Assembly: GCA_008704415.1 (NCBI GenBank)
Contig: VXIS01000222.1
Span: 17,667 to 81,666, forward strand
Reading direction: 5' to 3'
Source of the DNA: Sphaerosporella brunnea
Taxonomy: Eukaryota > Ascomycota > Pezizomycetes > Pezizales > Pyronemataceae
Length of the DNA stretch: 64,000 nucleotides
In this document: one piece after another, positions 1-13,700 of the stretch
How the letters are laid out: the number at the start of each line of letters is the position of its first letter
Numbering within the stretch: the stretch's first letter is position 1
The notes under the pieces: generated by a model
Databases searched by the model: none
Seen by the model: the letters and a program-made list of their open reading frames with translations, nothing else
Told to the model about the DNA's origin: nothing
Position numbers and translations under genes: made by a program

Positions 1-705
1 TTACATCACGGCCAGCGTCATTTTTTGTCATCCTCGGCGGTATCCGCAGACATGCGCAGTGCGCGTAGCACATCGTTACGGATTAAAAAATAAATTAAAG
101 CAAAATCCGTAAACAGCGGGTAGAAAAATCGGTAAAGAAATCCCTCACCGACAGATAGAAAATCCTGAGACCCACTGGGTGTCACTCGTTTCCGTTGGTC
201 ACGTATTTTGTCATCCTAATGCTTTTTAAACCCGTATTTGACGGATTTCAATCCGTCAACTACGGGTCTTTTGTATGCTAGGGCCACCCGCCGTCTCTAG
301 GGCGTTTTGTTTTGGTTTTGTTTTCGACTCATGTCCGAGAGCGCCGGTGGGGGACTCCAGGTAGAGATCGGTCCCCCAGGTCTCAACCTACGTGGCAGTC
401 CTTCATCGGAAACGGCTTGCCCAGTCGGTTTGTCTTCGTCTGTTTTGTTTCGTCTGTTGCTCAATTTGTTCTCACGTAGAATCCAAGGGTCGTGGATTGG
501 TTTTGTACCAGAAGGGCTACGGACGGGTGGGCTTCGGGTGATCGAGACTGCCCGCTACTCTCGCTAGGTTGTCCACGAGTTGGCTAATGATAGCTCGATT
601 GTGTTTGGCATGTGTTTTGTAGGAGTTGGCGTTTTCGACGTTTATTTATTAGGTCGTCGTTATTTAGTCACAGGTCACGGTGACCGGGAGTTGCCCGATA
701 TGGTA
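1..705. other. no recognisable gene
   Basis: The short open frames here have no recognisable motif and unlike composition. A T/G-rich stretch lies near 300-320. I see no repeat ends or known domain. Confidence 0.4.
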
Positions 706-1392
706 TAGTGTTGCCCACGAGTCCCGGACTCCACACCATGGACTCGGGGTTTTGGAGTTTTTGATGGACTTGGGACGTGCGAGTTTCACGGGTTAGACTC
801 GGGTTAAAGCTCGAGTGCACGTTATTGTATTCGAGTTCATGCAAATTACAGTTAAAACCCAAAACAACGAAACCCTACTCCCAACATCCAGAGAGACCGT
901 GACCAGGCCCAGCGCATGGTTCAATCTTCCACGCTGCTCAATGCCATATCGCCCGACCCACCCAGTGCGTCGCCGAGCGCATCGCCGAGGGCATCGCCCT
1001 GGCGTCACCCGTGGCGCGAGCGTGCGTGACCTCTCCACACTCTGCACTATCCGCAATCCATTTTTTATTGTCCGACGATCCCCAGTCATGCAAACACATG
1101 ATGTACCGCACGCCCAGTGCCGCAGCACTAGATCTCGAGTGTTTTGTCACCGCGGCAGCGCTGTCACAGACTCACAGCCTGAGCTTTTGAGAGGTTTATA
1201 CATCAGCAAGGTTTGAGTAACTTTGAACCTGAAATTACTATCCATAACTCGGGCCCGGCTCGAATCACGGAGAGTTTGGGAGACTCGAATACGCCCGTAA
1301 CTCGCAACGACTATAAGGTTTAAACTTGTCCGGACGAGACCGGGCACAAGTCCGGCTCGACTCCGCGCCGAACAGACTCGTGGGCAACACTA
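706..1392. mobile_element. non-autonomous hAT element (MITE), 687 bp
   Basis: The ends are an inverted repeat, TAGTGTTGCCCACGAGTC at 706 and its complement ending at 1392. The element is flanked by a perfect 8-bp direct repeat ATATGGTA (698-705 and 1393-1400). An 8-bp duplication and a TAGTGTTGCCC terminus are typical of hAT transposons. No transposase is encoded, so it would need an enzyme in trans. Short open frames inside it are not genes. Confidence 0.85.
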
Positions 1393-1770
1393 ATATGGTA
1401 GCTTAAACGTTTTGCGTCGTAATAGCAGGCAAAATCGAAAACAACCACACGATAACTCGCGCAAATTCACAATTGATCCTCCGCAATTCCAGTCACCACA
1501 CGCACACCTCGCAGGCCCTCATCACGAATCTCCTGAAAATGTTTCTCAACCTCCACATTGCCTTTTGTTTCCAAGGCGCCCAACCCCCGTGCACCTATCA
1601 CAGCCGCCTAACCGCACGAATCCCATGGCTGTGGCGGACCAGCCGCTGCCATTAATGTGCAGCTGCAGAGAAGAACCAACTTAGCAATATACCCTAATGA
1701 AGGACTAGCCGATATAGCCGAAGACTTACAAGCCGCCTCAAGCAGACCCCACTTTTTGAAAAGCGCTTTA
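1393..1770. other. presumed 3' flank of the kinase/microexon gene
   Basis: This stretch lies directly downstream (minus strand) of the inferred stop codon at 1771-1773. I recognise no coding region. It would hold the 3' UTR and poly(A) site if the gene model is right. A GTAAGT-like motif near 1728 is probably chance, because no in-frame exon fits. Confidence 0.35.
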
Positions 1771-4700
1771 TCAGTTTCGTCGTTCAAGCGCACTAGGTTT
1801 CATCTCAAGCCTCAGTTTACATCCAGTAAGCTGCAACGTGTGGGACCGCTGTGGTAGCAACTCACACTCTTCAGAAGAAGCAATCATGCCCCTGTTAGCA
1901 TCCACCTTCGCGGCCCCAGAGCGGTCAAGTTGGAACTTGCCGGCGCATAGACTACTCCAGCCAACTGTAGTTAGTAATCCGCACGTGCACAAGTTAGGTA
2001 ACTGTTAAACAGTGGGTAGCCTCACAATCTATGAGACAATTCATGAGGTCTATGTCAGCAATCCATTCACAACGAACCAAGAATGAATTCAAAACCCACT
2101 CCAGCCGATTTTTTCCCTCGCGCTCGAATCTAACCATCGACTCTGGTTAGATTTTTCATGGTACCGGCTTCTTCTGCATTAAAACTCACTGACTACGTTA
2201 AGCACTCGGGTGTTAGCGTTCTATCCTTTTGTTTCTGTGTTGGAGACGGGGGGCGGGCTTACTTCCTATGTTGCGAATGAGTAACATGGCTACAGTCAAT
2301 GACCCATCAATACATGATGGATGGAAACTGACTCCCTGCAGGCACAAGCGATGAGGACCGAGTTAGTGATCAAAAAAAAACCCGTATGCTACACGAGACC
2401 GGAAACCAACAAGCTGTTGAGTGTTACAAGTCAGCAAATCATCATCTCGCTTCAAGTAGGAACTACATTGGAGCATACTAGCTGTCATAAAAAGACATCG
2501 AATCCACACGTTAGCGCTTCGCAACTCCACAGAACCGGCCCGAAAGGGACCCACGTGCTGTCAAATCACAGTTAGCAACCAAAGGCAAAGGGCTGTCCGG
2601 GAACATACGTGCTGTTAAATGAGATCATCGAGCTCCCATTAGATGACGATCATCACTGCGAAATTCTAAAACGGCACTCACTCGCTATAAAATTCAGCCA
2701 TCTACAAACACTTTCAGGCAGTCAACAATCAACCTACCAGCTGTCCGATCGAGAAATCGCGCAGGAGTTAGCCAGCCGCTCCACCCGCCCGCCGCTCGGT
2801 CAACAGAAACTCACGGGCTGTCGCATCAGAGCCATCGTGCCCATGTCAGCCATCTCACCTCACCTCACCGCACCTTGTGGGACGGTCGAGAAGAAACTCA
2901 CGTGCTGTCGCATCCAGCCATCGGGTTCGCGTCAGTCGTCCGCCATTTCTGTGTAGGAACGGTCGAGAAGAAACTCACAGGCTGTCACATCCAGCCATCG
3001 GGCTCGTGTCAGTCATCCGCCGCCGCAGGGTAGGAACGGTCGAGAAGAAACTCACTAGCTGTCACATCCAGCCATCGGGCTCGTGTCAGTCGTCCGCCAC
3101 GGCAGTGTAGGAACGGTCGAGAAGAAACTCACTAGCTGTCACATCCAGCCATTGGGCTCGTGTCAGTCATCCGCCATCTCAGTGTAGGAACGGTCGAGAA
3201 GAAACTCACTCGCTGTCACATCCAGCCATCGGGCTCGTGTCAGTCGTCCGCCGCCTGAGTGTAGGAACGGTCGAGAAGAAACTCACATGCTGTCACATCC
3301 AGCCATCGGGCTCGTGTCAGTCATCCGCCGCCGCAGTGTAGGAACGGTCGAGAAGAAACTCACTAGCTGTCACATCCAGCCATCGGGCTCGTGTCAGTCG
3401 TCCGCCACGGCAGTGTAGGAACGGTCGAGAAGAAACTCACTCGCTGTCACATCCAGCCATCGGGCTCGTGTCAGTCATCCGCCGCCGCAGTGTAGGAACG
3501 GTCGAGAAGAAACTCACTAGCTGTCACATCCAGCCATCGGGCTCGTGTCAGTCGTCCGCCACGGCAGTGTAGGAACGGTCGAGAAGAAACTCACTAGCTG
3601 TCACATCCAGCCATCGGGCTCGTGTCAGTCATCCGCCATCTCAGTGTAGGAACGGTCGAGAAGAAACTCACTCGCTGTCACATCCAGCCATCGGGCTCGT
3701 GTCAGTCGTCCGCCGCCTGAGTGTAGGAACGGTCGAGAAGAAACTCACATGCTGTCACATCCAGCCATCGGGCTCGTGTCAGTCATCCGCCGCCGCAGAG
3801 TAGGAACGGTCGAGAAGAAACTCACCCGCTGTCACATCCAGCCATCGGGCTCGTGTCAGTCATCCGCCATCTCAGTGTAGGAACGGTCGAGAAGAAACTC
3901 ACAAGCTGCCACATCCAGCCATCGGGTTCGTGTCAGTCATCCGCCGCCGCAGTGTAGGAACGGTCGAGAAGAAACTCACCGGCTGTCCCATCCAGCCATC
4001 GGGCTCGTGTCAGTCGTCCGCCAACCCAGTGTTGAAACGCTCGAGAGTGTAGTAGGAACGGTCGAGAAGAAACTCACTCGCTATCAGATTAAGCCATAGG
4101 GCCCTGTTTAGCCATTTTCCTTATAATAGTCAAGAAGAAACTTACTTGCCGGAGTGCTGACTAGGAGCCATCGGATTCAGGTTAGCCAGCAGCCCAGCGC
4201 AGAAACGGTCGCAAGGAAACTCACATGCTATAGGATGGAATGATTCCGCCAGCGTTAGTTATTGTCCACAATCCCTGTGCACGAACAGTGCTGGATTCTA
4301 AGGACCTCACCGCCTCTCAATCATACTTAGAGTGAGCAGCGACGTGAAATTTTAGCTGATGACCTCTGCGGTTCCTAGCACGGCGACCACCGGGGAATAA
4401 ACGTACTGCTTTTTGCTATTGTCACCCGAGTTTCCCGTTATGGGTCTGTTCTTCCAGTTTTGGCATAGGCATGGAAAAGCTTACAAGCTGTCAAACGTTA
4501 GCGTTTCTCCAGCCCGGCGGAACGGAAATGCAATGGAACTCACCGACTGTGATGCAATGTTGGTCAACGAAGCTGAAGCGGACAACAAATCGCCGAATAG
4601 GAAAGTGTGAAACTCACCGGCTACCAGATTCCCAGGCGCAGGTTAGCAATCTCTTTTTTCACACGTAATAGAGCGGCAGACACTCACTCCCTAACAGCCG

Positions 4701-7700
4701 ATGTTCCCAGGTCTATTTCAGTGATCGATACAACACAGCACTGACCAACAGAAACTCACTCACTTTGATCTATCGTCAGCGACCTGTTTGTCTAAAGGTA
4801 CGTACCGAACACAGGAAAGTATACATGCTGATCGAGCCATCATGAAATTAACTTGGGTTAGTGATCCACAATTTGCAGGTAACGTGGCGTTAATTAGGGT
4901 ATCATGCGGTGCAGGGAGTAACTCACGGGCTATAAAAGCATTGAGACAAGTATGTCAGCCCTTAAGCCCAAAAGCACCCCGAGAATGGCGCAGGCACTTA
5001 CACACTGTCACATCCAATTATTAGTATCGATCAAAAGTTGCAATCCATTCTCATTGCAAGGTGCAAGGTGATACTCACCGGCTAATAGATTCAGCCATAA
5101 AACTTGTGTCAGCTCATGTTGATTTCTGTTTTGTTTTTCTTTTCTCAGGGTTTGAAGGTCTAATGAGAGAAACCTACTCACTGTATGATCATAACGGGAT
5201 ACAGGTCAGCAAGCATGCACAAAGAATTCCAGAAAAACTTACGGGCTAACAGTCAAATGCGTGACGTCGCCGTTAGTAATGATCAGCGCTTCGAGTGAGA
5301 ATCAGCTCACTCACTAAGATATCCAAGAGTCAGGGATCCATTCCACAAGGTCAGACGGCGAAGCAGAAACTTACTTGCTGTTGGGTACCAGTCCAAAAAT
5401 TTGGCCTGGGTTAGTGAAAAAAAACTTCCCACGGGGCGAAACGGTCAGGAAGCGCACCAGCTACCAGACCACTGGTTAGCAAGGGATCCGAAACCGAACG
5501 TCTCCTGATGGATATCCTTACGCGCTATTGGATGAAAACATTCGGTGCTGGTTAGCGAACCGTCCTCGCCATAGGGCTGGTAATGGGCAAACTCACAAGC
5601 TATCAAATCGAGGTATCAGGATTTGGTTAGCAATGACTCTTGACGGAGAAAGTTCGCTCCTAGAGAGGCGTACCCGCTGCATTATCCAGGGAAAGATGCA
5701 CAGTCAGCTATTCAACCCAACCATGTAGGCAGGCATGACGTCCGGAGAGCCTCACCAACTGTTTATGGCGCAGCCATCGGTCCCAGTTTAGCCATAGCCA
5801 TCCAGTAACTCAATGCAAGACCAGGAACGGTGCACAAAAAACTCACAGACTGCGAACCATTAGTCACCCACCAGGGCCACCTCAGTATATACAAGAAGGG
5901 TAGGGAAAAAACTCACAAGCTGCCACATCCAGCCATCGGGCTCGTGTCAGTCATCCGCCATCTCAGTGTAGGAACGGTCGAGAAGAAACTCACTAGCTGT
6001 CACATCCAGCCATCGGGCTCGTGTCAGTCGTCTGCCATCTCAGTGTAGGAACGGTCGAGAAGAAACTCACTCGCTGTCACATCCAGCCATCGGGCTCGTG
6101 TCAGTCGTCTGCCATCTCAGTGTAGGAACGGTCGAGAAGAAACTCACCGGCTGTCACATCCAGCCATCGGGCTCGTGTCAGTCATCCGCCGCCGCAGTGT
6201 AGGAACGGTCGAGAAGAAACTCACCGGCTGTCCCATCCAGCCATCGGGCTCGTGTCAGTCGTCTGCCATCTCAGTGTAGGAACGGTCGAGAAGAAACTCA
6301 CATGCTGTCACTGTAACGCGGCTCTGTCTACCAGAGAGGCGTGGAATTGAACCCGTGACTTTGGGAAAATGACTTGCAAAATCCTAAACAATAGAATTTT
6401 AAGGGCTATTCTGTCGGGTGGACACTAATGGTTCTTGTTGCTGAAGATAAAGGGGTTCTCTCGGCGGAAGCAATCCTACTTATAGTAGAACGCCGCTCCA
6501 GAGACTACCGTCTCCCTGAGTAATACTCAGCCTTTACTCCTTGCTGGCTTTCCGACAGTCTCTACGACTGCGGGCGTCAGGCGCGCACAGAGATCGCCCC
6601 ACCTTCCTATGACTCACTCTTTGATTCCAAATCATGAGTCATAGACATGGGTCGCACCCGGATACCCCGCTCCGTAAGCGTTGTATTCTCGTGTTGCAGG
6701 AAGATGCTCAGCCCTATTGGCTCCATCTCCCGATCTTCTGCGTCGCATGCCCTACGCAACAACCACACTTACTATGGAGGTTCTAGGCCGAGTGATTCTT
6801 CCCTTTTTCGGCTCTACGCCTTCCGGTTGATCACTCCTGACCCCTCCGATCGTCAGGCTAGTTCCTGGAACAGGCAGGTCAACGAAGATATCTCGGAAGA
6901 GCTCTAACAATAGCCTATACTATTGTTATCTCCGAACCGGATGCTCCTCCCAGGTAGCGTCCCACCTGAGGCACCCGATCTCCGAGTTCTTCCATAGCGT
7001 CACTCAAGCTAGCTACTATGATCCGGAGCCACCCGGCTATCACGTGCCCTCGAGGCGATCACTATGCAGACTCTATTCTATTCCCCTAGCTGACTACTTA
7101 GAGCACATGTCACGTGACCATACCCGTGACATTACTCCCCTCCTAACTAATCTCGTCTCGAGATACTAACTTTCAATTTTCAAGTGTAAGGAATCTAACC
7201 AAGGAAATCCTTCATTTTATTCTACTATCCCTCACCTGTCGGGAATATCTCTCATGGAACTCCTTGAGCATACGGCTGACAGTTTCGTCGCCTTCTAAGT
7301 GCTCCCATGGTTCCCACGTGGCTTCCTCTGGAGGATAGCCTTTCCAGAACACCAAGTACTCGACCCTCTTCTTCTGCCGGTTGAGCCTGCTTTTGGCGAT
7401 CTTGTCGACCACCCAGTATTTCTCTCCATCTATCTCTTCGGGAGGAGGTAGACTTTGGTGTCTTCCAGGAAGCTTTGACTCCCTGTATGGCTCCACCAAG
7501 GACACATGATAGACTGGATGCATCTCCATAGCTGGAGGCAACCGGACCTTCACCGCTCGTTTCCCTATCAACTTTATGATTGGGAACGGCCCGATCTTCT
7601 TGTGATCAAGCTTCTTTGAGGGCCTCTTTGTCCGTATGTTGCGAGCGTCTATCATCACCTTATCTCCCACTTTGAACGAAGGCTGGCTTTGCGCTTTCGC

Positions 7701-10700
7701 GTCGTGCCACTTTGCCATCCGTGTCTGTGCTTGATAGATGTTTTCTTTCAGGAACTCCAAGATTCCCTTCCAGCGTGTGAGCAACAGCTCACTTGCTGGG
7801 TTGGACCATTCCTGCCCTTCGGCTGGCTTGATCCACTGTGTTTCTGGCTGGAACATATAGTTCGCCTGAAACGGAGACATCTTGGTAGTCTCGGAGACTG
7901 CCGTATTATAGGCAAATTCTGCCATCGGCAACAGGTCTACCCAGTCGTCCTGTTGGAAGGAACAGTAGTGTCTGACGTACTGTTCCAACACGGAGTTGAT
8001 TCGCTCAGTCTGTCCATCGGTCTGTGGATGGAAAGCTGTGGACATAGACAACTTGACGTCCAAATGTTCCATCAACTCCTTCCAGAAGTGCGACGTGAAC
8101 TTCGCATCTCTATCAGACACGATCTCTGAGGGTAGGCCATGGAGCCTCCAAATCTCCTTTGCGAAGAGTTTTGCTAACTCTTGTACTGGGGTCTCTTCAT
8201 TCGTCTTCAATGGAATGAAGTGCGCCATCTTGGTGAGACGGTCTACTATTACCCACACCTGGGTGTAGCCGTCAGACTCTGGCAATGCCACTATAAAGTC
8301 CATCGAGATAGACTTCCATGGACGGTACGGAATCTCTAAGGGCTGCAACAGCCCATACTTCTTATGCCTGCTGGTTTTATCTCTCTGACAAGTATCGCAG
8401 CTTCTGACATAGTCTCGTACGTCCTCGTCCATCTTAGACCAGAAGAAGTTCTGCTTCATTCTTTCTGCGGTCTTGAACTGTCCAAAGTGGCCTGCTGCCT
8501 TTGAGTCGTGATTCTCTTGCAAGATCCGTAGCTTGAGCTGTGGGTCATTAGGGATTACCCATCTATTCTCGTAGAACAGAAGTCCCTCTTTAACCTCAAA
8601 CTCCTCTGCTACATTTGGATCCTGCCTCTCTACTGCTTCTCTTGTCTTCACCCAATCTTGGTCTGCGGCTGCTGCTCTACGCAACGCCTCCAAGAAGGGC
8701 TCTGGCAACTGGACCTCTCTGGATCCAGCAAGCTTGGCAGAGCTCATTACGAGTTGTCCAGGCTTGAAGAAGCTCATCTCGGGAGCTTTACTCCCCTCCT
8801 CTGGGGCGTAGTCCCAACGCCTCGATAACACATCAGCCTTCGTGTTCTTATCTCCAGGCCGATATATCACCTTGAAGTTAAACTCTGCTAGGTGTTCTGC
8901 CCAACGGGCTTGACGTCTTGTCAACACCTTTGTCGACGCAAAGTACTCCAAGTTCTTGTGATCCGTATACACCGTGATTTCGCCAGCCACTGATTTCAAC
9001 ATATGTTCCCATTCTTGAAATGCTACCACAATGGCTAACATTTCCTTGTCATGAATGTCATAGTTGATCTCGGCCGGCTTGAACTTTCGCGAGTGAAAGG
9101 CTACTGGGTGTAATCGGACATCATCCTGTATCTGGGAGAGGATAGCGGCAAGCGCAAAGTCGCTAGCATCCGTCTCCACAATTGTCTGTCTTTCAGGATG
9201 AAAGTGGACTAGGATAGGAGCCTCAATGAATTTTCTCTTGAGCTCCTCAAACGCCTGCTGACACTTGGAGGACCACTCGAAGGCTACACCCTTCTTGGTC
9301 AACTCCGTCAGCGGCGCAACTATCTTGGAGAATCCACTAATGAATCTCCTGTAGAAGTTCGCGAATCCTATAAAGGCTTGCACGTCCTTCACCTTCTGAG
9401 GTGCCACCCACTCTTGGATGGTCTTAACCTTACTTGGGGACATTGAAATCCCCTCTGAGGATATCTGGTATCCTAGGTATTCTACTTCCGAGACGTGGAA
9501 ACAACTCTTCTTTATTGAAGCACACAACCTTGTCTGCTTCAACTTCTCTAGAACTTTCTTCACAAGCTCTATATGTCTCTCTTCTGTCTCGGAGTAGATG
9601 AGTATGTCATCGATATAGACGACTACTCCTTCATCTAACAGTTCTCGAAGAACTGTGTTGATCATAGCCTGAAAGGTAGCGGGCGCATTGCACAGACCAA
9701 ACGGCATGACCAGGTACTCAAACAGCCCATAATCGCGTCCTAAACGCTGTCTTCCACTCGTCTCCCTCCGCGATTCGAATGAGATTGTACCCATTCTTTA
9801 GGTCCAGCTTAGTGAATATCTTAGCCTTTCCCAATCGCTCACGAAGTTCTGACATTAGTGGCAGCGGGGTGCGGTCCTTGACTGTCACCTTGTTTAACCC
9901 TCGATAGTCGACGCACAAGCGAAGACTTCCATCAGGCTTAGGGACGAAGATGATAGGGGCCGCAGCTGCTGACTTGGACTGTCGGATCTTGCCTGAGGCA
10001 AGCTCCTTGCGGAGGTATTCTCTTAACACCTCCAACTCTTTTTCTGACAGAGGGTATATGGGCCCATAGGGCGGTACTGCCCCTTCTATCAGTCTAATCT
10101 CATGGTCGTATGAGGTGTGGTCAGGAAGACGATTGATTTCTTCTTCACTGAACACTGAAGCCCATTCGCGGTACTGCTCTGGCAGTCTCTCCGCGATGTC
10201 ACCTCCTTCCTCATCGTGCCAATCTATACTATTCACAACCCAAGGCTTGCCCTCTTGAAGTAACTTGACAAAGTTCTTCACAGCTTGCCTTACTGACACT
10301 GGGAGGCAATGCTGACGGCAGTACTCACTGCGCCACTGCATCGTCCCGGTCTGCCAGTCTATGTCCGGGTTGTGCTGTTCTAACCAGGAGATGGGTATAT
10401 AGCCCGAGACCTCTGTCTCCAGCTGACCTATCTCCCAAGTCATTTCTTCTTGGTGCTCCCCAATCCTCATACATAAGAGGTTGGTATAGCGGGCACCAGT
10501 CTCTGCTAATGGGGTCCCATCTGCCCCGGTCACTTGGATGGGAGTGTCTCTTTTTATCCATGGCAACTTATGCTCGAACACAAAGTCTTTATTCAAGATA
10601 GGCCCAGAACACCCTGAGTCAATCAAGAACCTTCCTTTGCAACTACGAGACTTGCCATACTCAGTGGTCCACCAAATGTCTGCCACCAGGAACATTCTCT

Positions 10701-13700
10701 TCCCGTGTCTTGGAGGATCCACTCTAGGCTTCTTAGGCATTTGCCTTTCTGCCACTACCGTTTTTCTCTTAAGGGGGTTCATGGTTCAGTACGTCTTAGG
10801 CCTTTCGACACCTAAGCAAGCGCAACGTCTTGCTGAACTACGTCTCTGTGGGATACTGGTCTGTCTTTTTACCTGTATGCACTCTGCTGACTCTTATATG
10901 CCAGCATATTTCGGGTACTAAACCCATCCTCAGAGAGCCTTTTTCCTTAAGAACGACTATTTAATTTCAACTATGAAATTCCTAACTACAAAGCCCAGAT
11001 ATCCAGATCTGAGTCTTCTCCTTCGGGGATCTCCAGGATCCTACCCGACGCAGCTGTAGGGGCCTGAGGCTGCGTGCTAGCAACCTTAGCCTTCTTCTCA
11101 GACTTCTCGTCTGAGTCCTCAGCCTTTCTCTTCTTTGAGCTAGCCACCTTCTGGGTGACTGGCTCCTTAGTGAAGCATTCGAACCAGGAGTGATTCTTCT
11201 TGCCACACTTCAAGCAGAGCTTTTCCTTAGCCCGCTGGTCAAGGACATCCTTACTGATGCCCTTAAGTTCGACGGTCTTATCCTTCCAGGCGCCGTCTTT
11301 CTTTGGCTTGTCCTTGCTGGACGAAGCCTTGTCTGTGGGTTTGGAAGCCGGGTTGGGCTTTGAACCCTGTCCCTTCTCCTTCCCGTTGCTCTTGCCACCT
11401 TGACTGGTGGACTTCTTGTGGTGCCGTTCCCAATCTTCCAGGACATGGCCCATGTCTCGCAACATGGCCATCTGGGCACTCACATCGTTGGGCTTAGGCT
11501 GAACCTTCGCCCAATCCTTGGACAGTTCTTCGGACAGCCCCTCCTTGAGCTTATCCTTGACCATGTCCCCTACGTAACCAGTGATCCACATCAATCTGGT
11601 TACCTCATCCAGGAAGGCATCAATGCCGGCTGTCTGCCGCAACTTCTGCCATTCCTGTACTGCCTTGTCACGATTGACACGGCCGCCGAACGAGGCCCTA
11701 AGGCTAGCCTCAAATCTCTCCCAGGTGGCGAAGCTGGGGTCATTGATCCAGAATCCTCTGACACGGATCGACTCCTTTCGATCTATGTTGATTTTGTAGG
11801 TGGCGAACCAGTCGTACGCCGCCTCTTCCATCAACTAATCCTGCCAAGAGGATCTTGGTGAGGTCGTCTGGGTAAGACCTCGGGTTGAGCCTGAAGTATG
11901 AGTCCAGGCTCGATAGGAACCGGTTAAGGTCTCGTTCCTTGCCCTTGAAGGGCTTTGGTTCGGGCACCTTAATCGACCTTGGCTGTTGCTCAGCCTCTAT
12001 GTGGGGCCTTGGATTGGCCCCAAGCTCCTTGATGATTTGGCGACGGTGCCACTTCTTCCAGCGTACTGGGCTGTCGCTGGAGATCTGGTTCGGGGTCGGA
12101 ATCGTCGTCATCATCGTCATCGGAATCTCCTGGTGGAGGTGGTCCTCCACTGATTCCTCCTCTTCTACCTCCAGAGCCACCAGCGCCTCCTGCACCAGCC
12201 GGCTCTGGACTCTCAATCCTCCTAACGGGGCTTTCCATACCCCTCGACTGACTATCTCCTCCTTCCACCTCTCCTGATATTCCCAATCCTTGTGTTCCAC
12301 CTGGCCGGACAGCAGCTCCTCTCATCATGTACTTGTCGAGGAGTCGGGGGTGCTGAGGGTATTGGCGTCTGGTGGATTACCGGTCGCTTGCTTCGCTTAG
12401 CAACTCCCTTTTTCGCTTTCGGCTTTGTAAGCCAATCGGGGTCCGTCAGCGGAGTTGTCCGCGATGGAACCTTTGCGGACAATCCTGAGGGGTACGTGCG
12501 AGGCTTGCGACGATTGCGGTGGGATGGGGGGAACGGAGGCAGGCTTCTCGGTACTTCGGCCTGCGTCCAGTGACTCTTGGCCGCTTCTTCCTCTAAGGAG
12601 ACCGCTGAGGTCCCAGAGGGCTGACTGGGGTTGGCTCCCAGTCCATCTGATCATCCTGCAAGGTCGTCCTTGCTCAGCTAGACCGACTGAGCTCTTGGTA
12701 CATGAGCTGGACATGTTGCTGCATCTCAGCAATTGCCATCTCATGAAGCCTACGAGTAGCCTCATTGCTGCTCGACTATCCGTGCGAGCACAGTGTATGC
12801 TCCACGGACCTGATCCTTGACTAACTCAAAGACCAACTCCTGGAATCTGCTGAAACAGCTGATCCATATTTGCCGCGGAGTCGATAGACTCCGGGACATC
12901 TTTTGCCTGCAACCCCTAAGATGAGGGAAGCGACTTCTCGAGGGTTTCTAACTATGAGGCGACGATTGTCGGCCTCGGGATACTGCTGGGGGTTCCACTC
13001 GAGGAGCGGAACCTGGGGGGTCGGCTCGATGGTGATAGATGCCATTATTGAGGATGCCAGGCGACAGGAATTCTTAAAATTCTGATGTAACGCGGCTCTG
13101 TCTACCAGAGAGGCGTGGAATTGAACCCGTGACTTTGGGAAACTGACTTGCAAAATCCTAAACAATAGAATTTTAAGGGCTATTCTGTCGGGTGGACACT
13201 AATGGTTCTTGTTGCTGAAGATAAAGGGGTTCTCTCGGCGGAAGCAATCCTACTTATAGTAGGAACGCCGCTCCAGAGACTACCGTCTCCCTGAGTAATA
13301 CTCAGCCTTCACTCCTTGCTGGCTTTCCGACAGTCTCTACGACTGTGGGCGTCAAGGCGCGCACAGAGATCGCCCCACCTTCCTATGACTCACTCTTTGA
13401 TTTCAAATCATGAGTCATAGATATGGGTCGCACCCGGAATACCCCACTTCTACCAGGGTCGTATTCTCGTGTCGCAGGTAGATGCTCAGCCCCATTGGCT
13501 CCATCTCCCGATCTTCTGCGTCGCATGCCTTACGCGACAACCATACTTACTATGGAGGTTCTAGGCCGAGTGATTCTTCCCTTTTTCGGCTCAACGCCTT
13601 CCGGTTGATCACTCCTGACCCCTCCGATCGTCATGCTAGTTCCCGGAACAGGTAGGTCAACGAAGATATCTCGGAAGAGCTCTAACAATAGCCTATACTA

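Noticed and set aside
2609..3110. Plus-strand open frames in the 77-bp repeat (SHPAIGLVSVIRR-like repeats)
   Set aside because: They arise because one repeat frame lacks stops. The splice-signal reading on the other strand explains both the repeat and its diverged members.
2160..6310. CRISPR-like array of repeats with variable spacers
   Set aside because: The spacing is constant but the variable part is only 2 nt. Units are imperfect and the genome is eukaryotic. Splice motifs explain the conserved parts.
7689..8268. Plus-strand open frames inside pol
   Set aside because: They are shadows of the reverse-strand gypsy pol, which carries all expected domains.
13110..13135. Pol III B-box-like GGTTCAATTCC in the LTR, suggesting a tRNA or SINE
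   Set aside because: There is no A box or cloverleaf. A single match to a short consensus is likely chance.
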